DNA from: Kitasatospora sp. DSM 101779
GTDB lineage: Bacteria > Actinomycetota > Actinomycetes > Streptomycetales > Streptomycetaceae
NCBI RefSeq assembly: GCF_025655475.1
Contig: NZ_JAHTIK010000001.1
Location: 4,456,451 to 4,520,450 of the forward strand
Reading direction: 5' to 3'
DNA length: 64,000 bases
The translations under genes and the position numbers were made by a program. A model generated the notes under the pieces. It saw only the letters and a program-made list of their open reading frames with translations. It ran no database searches and had not been told where the DNA came from. The number at the start of each line of letters is the position of its first letter. Positions within the stretch are counted from its first letter, which is position 1. Shown in pieces: positions 35,073 through 42,505 of this stretch.

Positions 35073-36038
35073 TTGTACACCGACCTGCCCGAGGACGAAC
35101 TCCGCTCGTACCGCAGCGCCCAGACCGAGCCCGCCGACTTCGACGCCTTCTGGCGGAAGACCCTGGACGAGGCCCGGGCCGCGGGCGGCGACACCGCCGC
35201 CGTCCCCGTGCCGACCGGCCTCACCACCGTCGACACCTTCGACGTCACCTTCCCCGGGTACGCCGGCGAGCCCGTCCGGGCCTGGCTGCGGCTGCCCCGC
35301 GAGGCCGAAGGCCCGCTGCCCGCCGTCGTCCAGTACGTCGGCTACGGCGGCGGCCGGGGCCACGTCCTGGAGAACCTCGTCTGGGCCTCCGCGGGCTTCG
35401 CCCACCTGCAGATGGACACCCGCGGCCAGGGCTCGGTCTGGAGCCGCGGCGACACCCCCGACTCCGGACCCGCCGGGCCGCAGGTCCCCGGCGTGATGAC
35501 CCGCGGCATCGAGGACCCGCACGGCTACTACTACCGGCGGCTGTTCACCGACGCCGTCCGGGCGGTGGACGCCGTCCGCACGCTGCCGCGGGTGGACCCG
35601 GACCGGGTCGCCGTCCTCGGCAACAGCCAGGGCGGCGGCACCGCCCTCGCCGCGGCCGGACTCGTCCCCGACCTCGCCGCGGTCGTCGCCCACGTGCCCT
35701 TCCTCTGCGACTTCCCGCGGGCCGTGGTGGTCACCGACGCCCACCCCTTCCGGGAGATCGCCGACTACCTGGCCACCCACCGCGGCCACGACGAGCAGGT
35801 GCACCGCACCCTCTCCTACATGGACGGGGTGCACTTCGCCGCCCGCGCCACCGCCCCGGCCCGGTTCTCCGCCGCGCTCATGGACCAGGTCGTCCCGCCG
35901 TCCACCGTGTTCGCCGCCCACAACGCCTACGCCGGACCGAAGGAGATCGAGGTCTGGCGCTACAACGGCCACGAGGCCGGCGGCCCGGACGACGACGCGG
36001 CCGCCCTCCGCTTCCTCCGCCGCCACCTCGGCGCCTAG
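35073..36038 (+). CDS. Acetylxylan esterase, carbohydrate esterase family 7
   Basis: A 321-residue CE7 alpha/beta hydrolase that removes acetyl groups from xylo-oligosaccharides in the cytoplasm. The family signature RGQ is in MDTRGQGS, the nucleophile Ser185 in GNSQGG, and the His in NGHEAGG; YVGYGGGRG supplies the oxyanion region. Length matches the family. The start is a TTG at 35073, six bases after AAGGAG, giving MYTDLPEDELRSY; an ATG 22 codons upstream has no homology. It pairs functionally with the GH3 enzyme. Confidence 0.92.
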   Translation: MYTDLPEDELRSYRSAQTEPADFDAFWRKTLDEARAAGGDTAAVPVPTGLTTVDTFDVTFPGYAGEPVRAWLRLPREAEGPLPAVVQYVGYGGGRGHVLENLVWASAGFAHLQMDTRGQGSVWSRGDTPDSGPAGPQVPGVMTRGIEDPHGYYYRRLFTDAVRAVDAVRTLPRVDPDRVAVLGNSQGGGTALAAAGLVPDLAAVVAHVPFLCDFPRAVVVTDAHPFREIADYLATHRGHDEQVHRTLSYMDGVHFAARATAPARFSAALMDQVVPPSTVFAAHNAYAGPKEIEVWRYNGHEAGGPDDDAAALRFLRRHLGA

Positions 36039-36091
36039 AGCGGCGCCGTCAAAGGCGCACGGGTGGTCACGTCAGGAGCGCGTGGGGGCAC

Positions 36092-36114
36092 CTCCCGGCC
36101 GAAGGCCGGGGGAG
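36092..36114. repeat. Short palindromic intergenic repeat
   Basis: ctcccggcc, gaa, then ggccgggggag form a near-perfect hairpin in the 209-base gap after the CE7 gene. The flanking gggggcacctcccgg context looks like a family of dispersed palindromes common in Streptomyces intergenic regions. It may also serve as terminator for the xylan operon. Confidence 0.55.
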
Positions 36115-36247
36115 AACCGCGCGGTCCGGGAACGGGTGCCCCGCCGGTGCCGGCCAGACCCGTGGTCCGTCCCGCGGCCCCGACCCGGGTGCGCCGCCGC
36201 ACCCCGGGGAACAGGTAACGTCGGCGGGGACGGGGGGAGGACCGGCA

Positions 36248-36808
36248 GTGCGCGTGACATTGATCTCGGCGGCCATGAGCGAGGCCGCCCGGCAGGCCCG
36301 CTTCGACGACGGCGGGCCGCTGGACACCCTCGGGCTGCGTGCCGCCGAGGCCGCCGCCGGCACCCTCCGGCCGGGCGGCACCCCTCTGGTCGCGCCGTCG
36401 CCGCGCTGCCGGCAGACCGCGCAGGCGCTCGGCCTGCCCACACCGACCGACGAACCCGCCCTGGCCGGCTGCGACAACGGCCGCTGGCGGGGCCGCACCC
36501 TCGACGAGGTCGCCGCCGCCGAACCCGAGGCCCTCGCCCGCTGGCTCGCCGACCCCGCCGCCGCACCCCACGGCGGCGAACCCCTGCAGGCCCTGCTGGA
36601 CCGGGTCGCCGGCTGGCTGGCCGCCCTGCCCGGGGACGGGCCGGCGGTGACCGCCGTCGTCGAACCCGACACCGTCCGCGCCGCCGCCGTGCACGCCCTC
36701 GATGCCCCGGCCGCGGCCTTCTGGCGGCTCGACGTCCGACCGCTCACCGCCACGCACCTCACCGGACGATCCGGCCGCTGGAACCTCCGCTGCGGCGAGC
36801 CGCTCTGA
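36248..36808 (+). CDS. Histidine-phosphatase-fold protein lacking the catalytic motif
   Basis: A 186-residue member of the phosphoglycerate-mutase-like group. The N-terminus aligns with the family (RVTLISAAMSE, then FDDGGPLDTLGLRAAEAAA), and APSPRCRQTAQAL matches the second Arg region, but the RHG catalytic triad is replaced by ISA and the later His by VVEPDT. It is therefore probably not a phosphatase and may bind rather than cleave. Similar degenerate proteins occur in Streptomyces. The GTG at 36248 follows ggggggagg. Confidence 0.8.
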   Translation: MRVTLISAAMSEAARQARFDDGGPLDTLGLRAAEAAAGTLRPGGTPLVAPSPRCRQTAQALGLPTPTDEPALAGCDNGRWRGRTLDEVAAAEPEALARWLADPAAAPHGGEPLQALLDRVAGWLAALPGDGPAVTAVVEPDTVRAAAVHALDAPAAAFWRLDVRPLTATHLTGRSGRWNLRCGEPL

Positions 36809-36853
36809 CACGGCGCCACCCACCACGCGCCCACCGGCGTCGGTGCCGCACCC

Positions 36854-36859
36854 TAGGGT
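36854..36859 (+). promoter_or_regulatory. -10-like hexamer of a probably leaderless transcript
   Basis: TAGGGT ends eight bases before the ATG at 36868, with no purine-rich ribosome site between. Confidence 0.5.
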
Positions 36860-36867
36860 GGCCCGCC

Positions 36868-37518
36868 ATGACGACCCTGATGACCGACGCCGGCCCGGTC
36901 GCCCCCGACACCCCGGTCACCCGGACCGGCGGGCTGCCGCTCGCGCCGGCCGGCACCGCCTGGCCCCACTGCGCGACCTGCGGCGGCCCGATGCAGTTCC
37001 TCGCCCAGGTCCTGCTCGACGACCTCGGCCGGCACACCGGCACCGGGGCCGCGGACGGCCGCGGCCTGCTCGCACTGTTCATGTGCCGGAACGACCCCGG
37101 CGGGTGCCGGGAGTGGAGCGCCCGCGCCGGCGGCAACCGGGCCCTGCTGCTCCCCGCCGGGGCCGGCGGCCCGCTGCCCCTGCCCGCGCTCCCCGACGGC
37201 CACGACGAGGACGACGAGGACCCCCGGGTGCTCGGCGCCGTCCGTGCCGTCTCCTACCGGCCGGACCCGGGCGACGACTACGAGGCGGCCCGCCTCCGTC
37301 CGCGCGCCGAAGGCACCCTGGGGCAGCTCGGCGGCGAACCGTGCTGGCTCCAGTACGACCAGACGCCCGACTGCCCGTCCTGCGAGCGGGCCATGGCGAT
37401 GGTCGTCCAGCTGGAGGAGGGACCCGACTGCCTCACCGCGATGAACTTCGGCAGCGGCAGCGCCTACGCTTTCGCCTGCGAGCCCTGCGGCAGCGCGGCC
37501 TTCCTCTGGCAGTGCTGA
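36868..37518 (+). CDS. Cys-rich hypothetical protein, probable zinc binder
   Basis: A 216-residue soluble protein with several Cys pairs: WPHCATCGGPMQFL near residue 35, MCRNDPGGC near 75-82, CPSCERAM near 172 and CEPCGSAAFLWQC at the end. The pattern suggests one or two zinc ribbons; the segment GEPCWLQYDQTPDCPSC resembles DUF1963/YwqG-type proteins. Between the ribbons lies an acidic loop (DEDDEDPR). Function unknown; it stands alone with an apparent leaderless promoter. Confidence 0.78.
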   Translation: MTTLMTDAGPVAPDTPVTRTGGLPLAPAGTAWPHCATCGGPMQFLAQVLLDDLGRHTGTGAADGRGLLALFMCRNDPGGCREWSARAGGNRALLLPAGAGGPLPLPALPDGHDEDDEDPRVLGAVRAVSYRPDPGDDYEAARLRPRAEGTLGQLGGEPCWLQYDQTPDCPSCERAMAMVVQLEEGPDCLTAMNFGSGSAYAFACEPCGSAAFLWQC

Positions 37519-37567
37519 CGCACCCTGCGGCCGGGCCGATCGTTCCCGCGCGGCCTGCCTCGGGGCG

Positions 37568-37573
37568 TAGCCT
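37568..37573 (+). promoter_or_regulatory. -10-like hexamer of a probably leaderless transcript
   Basis: TAGCCT ends six bases before the nth ATG at 37580; the spacer tcgtgc contains no ribosome site. Confidence 0.55.
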
Positions 37574-37579
37574 TCGTGC

Positions 37580-38458
37580 ATGGCAGAGAGCAAGGCCCGG
37601 ACGGCCGGGCCACGGGCGGCGGAGCCGAAGAAGCCGGCGGCGAAGCCGAAGAAGCCGGAGTCCCACCTGGGGATGGTGCGGCGGGCCCGGCGGATCAACC
37701 GGGCGCTCGCGGAGCAGTACCCGTACGCGCACCCGGAGCTGGACTTCGACAACCCCTTCCAACTGCTGGTGGCCACCGTGCTGTCGGCGCAGACCACCGA
37801 CCTGCGGGTGAATCAGACCACCCCGGCGCTCTTCGCGAAGTACCCCACCCCCGAGGACATGGCCGCCGCCGTCCCGGAGGAGCTGGAGGAGATCATCCGG
37901 CCGACCGGTTTCTTCCGGAACAAGGCGAAGTCGCTGCTCGGCCTGTCCGCCGCGCTGCGCGACGACTTCGGCGGCGAGGTCCCGGGCCGCCTGGCAGACC
38001 TCGTCACCCTGCCCGGCGTCGGCCGCAAGACCGCCAACGTCGTCCTCGGCAACGCCTTCGGCGTCCCCGGCATCACCGTCGACACCCACTTCGGCCGCCT
38101 CGTCCGCCGCTTCGGCTGGACACAGGAGGAGGACCCGGAGAAGGTCGAGGCCGCCGTCGCCGCGATCTTCCCCAAGTCCGAGTGGACGATGCTCTCGCAC
38201 CGCGTCGTCTTCCACGGCCGCCGCGTCTGCCACTCCCAGAAGCCCGCCTGCGGCGCCTGCCCGATCACCGCGCTCTGCCCCTCCTTCGGTACCGGCGAGA
38301 CCGACCCGGAGAAGGCCGCGAAGCTGCTCAAGTACGAACTGGCCGGCAAGCCCGGGCAGCGGCTGCGCCCGCCCGCCGACTTCCCCGGGGAGGCCGCGGC
38401 CCGCGCCGAGGCCGACGCGCACGGCGGCGAGGTCGCGGACATGGCGGTCGCCGGATGA
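37580..38458 (+). CDS. nth: Endonuclease III
   Basis: A 292-residue DNA glycosylase/AP lyase that removes oxidised pyrimidines. After a Lys/Ala/Pro-rich extension of about 28 residues come the helix-hairpin-helix [12 protein letters not shown] with the catalytic Lys, the catalytic Asp in ITVDTHFGR, and the iron-sulfur cluster ligands in [17 protein letters not shown] (C-x6-C-x2-C-x5-C). The basic extension is longer than in E. coli, as usual in actinobacteria. It overlaps the Nudix gene by four bases. Confidence 0.96.
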   Translation: MAESKARTAGPRAAEPKKPAAKPKKPESHLGMVRRARRINRALAEQYPYAHPELDFDNPFQLLVATVLSAQTTDLRVNQTTPALFAKYPTPEDMAAAVPEELEEIIRPTGFFRNKAKSLLGLSAALRDDFGGEVPGRLADLVTLPGVGRKTANVVLGNAFGVPGITVDTHFGRLVRRFGWTQEEDPEKVEAAVAAIFPKSEWTMLSHRVVFHGRRVCHSQKPACGACPITALCPSFGTGETDPEKAAKLLKYELAGKPGQRLRPPADFPGEAAARAEADAHGGEVADMAVAG

Positions 38459-39174
38459 CGGTCGCCATCGAACGTGACGGCCTGCCCGAGTGGCTGGTGC
38501 CGGTCCGCTCCGCCGCCGAGACCGTCCTGCCCGAGCAGCTCAGCCGCTTCCTGCCGCCCGCCTCCGGCGGCCGGCCCTCCGCGGTGCTGATGCTCTTCGG
38601 CCACGGCGAGACCGGACCGGACCTGCTGCTCATCGAGCGGGCCCGCTCGCTGCGGTCGCACGCCGGGCAGCCGTCCTTCCCCGGCGGCGCCCTCGACCCG
38701 GAGGACGGTGACCCGGCCGGCGCCGGGCCGGTCGCCGCGGCGCTGCGGGAGGCCCGCGAGGAGACCGGCCTGGACCCGGCGGGGGTGCAGGTCTTCGCGA
38801 CCCTGCCCGCGCTGTACATCCCGGTCTCCGGCTTCGTGGTGACCACCGTGCTGGGCTGGTGGCGCCGGGAGACCCCGGTCGGGCCGGTGGACCCGGCGGA
38901 GACCGGCGCGGTCTTCCGGGTGCCGCTGACCGACCTCACGGACCCGGCGAACCGGGCCAGGCTGCGCCATCCGTCCGGCCACGTCGGCCCGGCCTTCGAG
39001 GTGGCCGGCCGGCTGGTGTGGGGCTTCACCGCCGGGGTGATCGACCGGGTGCTGCACTACAGCGGCCTGGAACGTCCGTGGGACGTCCGGCGTACCCTGA
39101 CCCTCTCCGAGGAGGCGCTGAACCTCACCAGGTCCGACCGGCAGCACGACAGGGGATGGCCCGCACCGCGCTGA
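38455..39174 (+). CDS. Nudix hydrolase, probable CoA pyrophosphatase
   Basis: A 239-residue Nudix protein of the NUDT7/YeaB type. The specificity signature [21 protein letters not shown] precedes the Nudix box, completed by [18 protein letters not shown]. It would hydrolyse CoA or its derivatives to phosphopantetheine products. The ATG overlaps the nth stop (ATGA), so they are translationally coupled; a membrane protease gene follows. Confidence 0.92.
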   Translation: MTVAIERDGLPEWLVPVRSAAETVLPEQLSRFLPPASGGRPSAVLMLFGHGETGPDLLLIERARSLRSHAGQPSFPGGALDPEDGDPAGAGPVAAALREAREETGLDPAGVQVFATLPALYIPVSGFVVTTVLGWWRRETPVGPVDPAETGAVFRVPLTDLTDPANRARLRHPSGHVGPAFEVAGRLVWGFTAGVIDRVLHYSGLERPWDVRRTLTLSEEALNLTRSDRQHDRGWPAPR

Positions 39175-39232
39175 GTCGCCGGACCCGGTGGCCCGTGGCG
39201 GTCCCGGGCCCCGTCCATGGGAGGGTATCGGC

Positions 39233-40417
39233 GTGAATGTCCTGGATCTGCTGTTGATCGCCGCTGCGGTGGGCTTCGCCGTGTCCGGCTACCGGCAGGG
39301 TTTCGTGGTGGGCGTGCTCTCCGTCCTCGGGTTCCTCGGCGGGGGGCTGATCGCCGTCCAGCTGCTGCCGTTGCTGCTGCACCGGCTCGGCCCGGGCACC
39401 ACGGCCTCGGTGGTCGCCGTCGTGGTGGTGATCGTGTTCGCCGCGGTGGGCCAGGCCGTCACCACGCACTTCGGCTGGAAGCTGCGCGGCAGGATCGGCC
39501 GCGGCCGGGCGAAGACCCTGGACGCGATCGGCGGCTCGGTGGTCAACGTGATCTCGATGCTGCTGGTGGCCTGGCTGATCGGCTCGGCACTGGCCGGCAC
39601 CTCGCTGCCCACCGTCTCCAAGCAGGTCCGGACCTCGAAGGTGCTCTCCACCGTGCAGGGCGTGCTGCCCTCGGACGCGCCGAACTGGTTCTCCGACTTC
39701 AGCAAGGAACTGGCCCGCAACGGCTTCCCGCAGGTCTTCAACCCCTTCGAGCACGAGCCGATCACCGAGGTCGAGGCCCCGGACCCGGCCCTGGCCGGCA
39801 GCGAGGCCGTCCAGCGGGCCCGGCAGAGCATGGTGAAGGTGGTCGGCACGGCGCCGTCCTGCGGCAAGACCCTGGAGGGCAGCGGTTTCGTCTTCGCCCC
39901 GCACCGGGTGATGACCAACGCGCACGTGGTGGGCGGCGTCGACGAGCCCACGGTGCAGGTCGGCGGTACCGGCCGGGTCTACGACGCCACGGTGGTCCGG
40001 TACGACTGGCAGCGCGACATCGCCGTGCTGGACGTCCCCAAGCTGAACGCCCCGGCGCTGTCCTTCGCGGGCGAGGCGCACACCAACGACAGCGCGATCG
40101 TCGCGGGCTTCCCGGAGAACGGCTCGTTCAACGTTCAGCCCGCCCGCATCCGCGGCCGGATCCAGGCCAACGGGCCGGACATCTACCACCGCGGCCAGGT
40201 CGTCCGCGACGTGTACTCGGTGCGCTCCCTGGTCCGGCAGGGCAACAGCGGAGGCCCGCTGCTCAGCCCGAACGGCGAGGTGTACGGCGTGGTCTTCGCC
40301 AAGTCGCTGGACAGCGTCGACACCGGCTACGTGCTCACCGCCGCCGAGGTGCTCCAGGACGCCACGCTGGGCGAGAGCGCCACCGCCCGGGTGGACACCG
40401 AGGGCTGCGCGCTCTGA
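39233..40417 (+). CDS. MarP-like membrane serine protease (CvpA domain plus trypsin fold)
   Basis: A 394-residue protein. Residues about 1-165 carry four membrane segments of the CvpA type (starting MNVLDLLLIAAAVGFAVSGYRQG); the outer domain (about 200-390) is a chymotrypsin-like protease with His in MTNAHVVGG, Asp in WQRDIAVLD and Ser in RQGNSGGPLL. Two Cys (PSCGKT and the C-terminal GCAL) may form the disulfide known from mycobacterial MarP, a periplasmic protease needed for acid resistance. The GTG at 39233 follows gggaggg. Confidence 0.93.
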   Translation: MNVLDLLLIAAAVGFAVSGYRQGFVVGVLSVLGFLGGGLIAVQLLPLLLHRLGPGTTASVVAVVVVIVFAAVGQAVTTHFGWKLRGRIGRGRAKTLDAIGGSVVNVISMLLVAWLIGSALAGTSLPTVSKQVRTSKVLSTVQGVLPSDAPNWFSDFSKELARNGFPQVFNPFEHEPITEVEAPDPALAGSEAVQRARQSMVKVVGTAPSCGKTLEGSGFVFAPHRVMTNAHVVGGVDEPTVQVGGTGRVYDATVVRYDWQRDIAVLDVPKLNAPALSFAGEAHTNDSAIVAGFPENGSFNVQPARIRGRIQANGPDIYHRGQVVRDVYSVRSLVRQGNSGGPLLSPNGEVYGVVFAKSLDSVDTGYVLTAAEVLQDATLGESATARVDTEGCAL

Positions 40418-40447
40418 CCGCCGGCCAGGGCGCCACCGGTGCCCGGG

Positions 40448-40654
40448 TCAGCCCTCGCGGCGCAGCCGGGCGCCCACCCAGCGGGCGCGCCGGCCCAGGA
40501 TGCGGGGGATGCCGAGCCCGTGCGCCCCGGTGCCGTCCGGCTGTCCGGGGACGCCTCCCCGGCGCCACTCGGACTGGTGGGACTGGCTCTGCGAGCTGCT
40601 GCTCCCACGGCGGCGTCGGCGCGGTGCGGCATCGCGATCGGGCATCCAGGTCAT
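40448..40654 (-). CDS. Possible small basic protein
   Basis: A 68-residue ORF, MTWMPDRDAAPRRRRRGSS followed by a Ser/Gln stretch and an Arg-rich end. It fills most of the gap between the protease and alpha/beta hydrolase genes and has non-random composition, but no good ribosome site precedes its ATG and the bias of this DNA produces such ORFs easily. Treat as tentative. Confidence 0.35.
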   Translation of the reverse strand: MTWMPDRDAAPRRRRRGSSSSQSQSHQSEWRRGGVPGQPDGTGAHGLGIPRILGRRARWVGARLRREG

Positions 40655-40788
40655 ACCGGGAGGATGCCCCTGGGCCAGGAGGAGTAACCGCCTCCGGACT
40701 TCCCACCTGGCTTATGCGACTGTCATATGAGTGATAGTCAGACTTCCGCGTCCCGTTCTGGATGCCGCTTCCGCCCCGGCCTGAGCCC

Positions 40789-41808
40789 TCAGTCCCTGTG
40801 CTGCCCCACCCAGGCCAGCAGCTCCTCGGTGAACTGGTCGGGGGTCTCCTCGTGCGGGAAGTGTCCCACCCCGGGCAGCAGCCGCCACCGGTACGGCGCC
40901 TCCACGTACTCGCCCGCCCCCAGCGCGGTGTGTGCCAGCAGCACCGGATCGGCGGCGCCCTGGACGTGCAGCGTGGGCGCGGTGATCGGCTTCTTCATCC
41001 GCCGCGCGAACTGCAGACCGTCCGGGCGGGCCATCGACCGCATCAGCCACCGGTACGGCTCGATCGAGCAGTGCGCCGTGGACGGGATCCGGATCGCCTG
41101 CCGGTAGGCCTCGACGGCCTCCGGCTCGATGCCGTTCGGGCCCGTCCAGGCCCGCAGGTACTCGGCGACCAGCGCGGCGTCGTCCGCGACCAGCCGTCGC
41201 TCCGGGATCCACGGGCGCTGGAAGCCCAGCACGTGCTCGAAGGCGGCGATCTGACGCCGGTCGGTGAGCAGGGCGCGGCGCAGGTGCCGCGGGTGCGCCG
41301 CCGAGACCACGGTCAGGCTGCGGATCACCGAGGGCCGCATCACCGCGGCCACCCAGGCCAGCGAACCGCCGGTGGCGTGGCCCACGAGATGGGCGTGCCG
41401 CTCGCCGAGCGACCGGATGACTCCGGTGATGTCCAGCGCCAGGTTGGCCGGGTCGTAGCCGCGCGGCGTGCGGTCGCTGCCGCCGATGCCGCGGAGGTCC
41501 AGGGCGACGGCCCGGTACCCGGCCTCGGCGAGCGCGGTCATCTGGTGGCGCCAGGCCCACCAGTACTCCGGCCAGCCGTGCACCAGCAGCACCAGCGGGC
41601 CGTCACCGGCCTCGGCGATGTGGAAGCGGGCCCCGTTGGCGGCCAGGTCGCGGTGCGTCCACGGCCCCGGCGAGCGGACGCTCCAGGCGGCCCCCGCGCC
41701 CGCCGGGTCCCCGGCAGAGGCGGACACGGGCCGGGCCGGAGCGGGCCGGGAGGTCCCGGGACGGGGCTCGACGGGCTTCGCGGGTACGGGCTTCTGGTCC
41801 AGCGGCAT
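40789..41808 (-). CDS. Alpha/beta hydrolase with an atypical nucleophile position
   Basis: A 339-residue protein related to epoxide hydrolases and haloalkane dehalogenases: oxyanion motif LLVHGWPEYWWAW, the strand LDLRGIGGSDR, acid in VQGAADPVLL and histidine in LLPGVGHFPHEE. At the nucleophile elbow the sequence is GHATGG, which puts Ala where Asp or Ser is expected, so hydrolase chemistry is doubtful. About 45 Pro/Ala-rich residues precede the domain. It is followed on the same strand order by holin-X and nhaA genes upstream. Confidence 0.88.
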   Translation of the reverse strand: MPLDQKPVPAKPVEPRPGTSRPAPARPVSASAGDPAGAGAAWSVRSPGPWTHRDLAANGARFHIAEAGDGPLVLLVHGWPEYWWAWRHQMTALAEAGYRAVALDLRGIGGSDRTPRGYDPANLALDITGVIRSLGERHAHLVGHATGGSLAWVAAVMRPSVIRSLTVVSAAHPRHLRRALLTDRRQIAAFEHVLGFQRPWIPERRLVADDAALVAEYLRAWTGPNGIEPEAVEAYRQAIRIPSTAHCSIEPYRWLMRSMARPDGLQFARRMKKPITAPTLHVQGAADPVLLAHTALGAGEYVEAPYRWRLLPGVGHFPHEETPDQFTEELLAWVGQHRD

Positions 41809-41929
41809 ACCGAGAGCCTGTCATACGCGTGCTACGAACACGTCTCCGGCACTCGCGTCGCTTCGCAACGATCCGGTACGGACACCGGTCCGGACCCGCC
41901 GGCGGACACCGGTGCGCGCCGCCGGCGGA

Positions 41930-42391
41930 TCAGGAGATCCGGCCGAGCGCCCGGTCGATCTCCTCCTTGGTGGCAGGCCGCGGGCGGGCGTTCTTCAGCA
42001 CGTCCGCGGTGGCCTGGGCGCCCTCGATCGTCCGGCGCGGCTTCTCGATCTTCTTGAACGAGCGCATCGCCAGCAGGCCCAGCAGGGCGGCCAGCAGCAG
42101 GTAGGCGCCGCCGACGATCAGGAAGGACCAGCCGAGCGTCAGCCCGAGCGCCTGCAGGCCGTAGGCCGCGGCGAAGCTCAGCATCGGCACCGACGCGAGC
42201 GCCACCACACCGGCCACCGAGACGGAGACGCCGCCGGTCACACCGCGCTTGACGTCGGCCCGGATCTCCGCCTTGGCCAACGCGATCTCGTCGTGCACCA
42301 GGGCGGAGAGGTCGTTGGTCGCCGCCGCGAACAGCTCGCCGATGGAACGCTCGCCCTCGTACGGGGCCCGGCCTGCGGTTCCTGCGGACAT
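41930..42391 (-). CDS. Phage-holin-superfamily (holin-X/DUF1469) membrane protein
   Basis: A 153-residue protein with an N-terminal amphipathic helix (IGELFAAATNDLSALVHDEIALAKAEIRADVKRG), then two membrane segments (about 55-80 and 85-110) and a charged C-terminal tail. This is the actinobacterial holin-X family layout; despite the name these are chromosomal envelope proteins, not evidence of a phage. It lies between the hydrolase and nhaA on the same strand. Confidence 0.9.
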   Translation of the reverse strand: MSAGTAGRAPYEGERSIGELFAAATNDLSALVHDEIALAKAEIRADVKRGVTGGVSVSVAGVVALASVPMLSFAAAYGLQALGLTLGWSFLIVGGAYLLLAALLGLLAMRSFKKIEKPRRTIEGAQATADVLKNARPRPATKEEIDRALGRIS

Positions 42392-42505
42392 CGGCGGTTC
42401 TCCTTCGCGGCGGCTGCACTCGTTCGACAGCTCAGCATCATGCCTCGCCCGGCAGTCCGCACACCACTCCGGCCCCCGGTCGGCGGCGTGTCAGGAGACT
42501 GCGCG

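Noticed and set aside
32550-36026. Open frame of 1158 codons on the minus strand opposite the GH3 and CE7 genes
   Set aside because: It is a shadow caused by GC-rich third positions; its translation is low-complexity Gly/Ala/Arg/Asp text and the plus strand carries clear catalytic motifs.
32936-36247. Very long plus-strand frame ahead of the phosphatase-fold gene
   Set aside because: Arg/Pro-rich shadow of the GH3 and CE7 genes; only its last 186 codons from 36248 have protein character.
36039-36247. Cobalamin riboswitch before the phosphatase-fold gene
   Set aside because: Some relatives of this protein sit near cobalt-transport genes, but I see neither the B12-box core nor the usual helices; only a palindromic repeat is present.
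41930-42391. Phage holin as sign of a prophage
   Set aside because: The holin-X family is chromosomal in actinobacteria and no phage structural, integrase or lysis genes are nearby.
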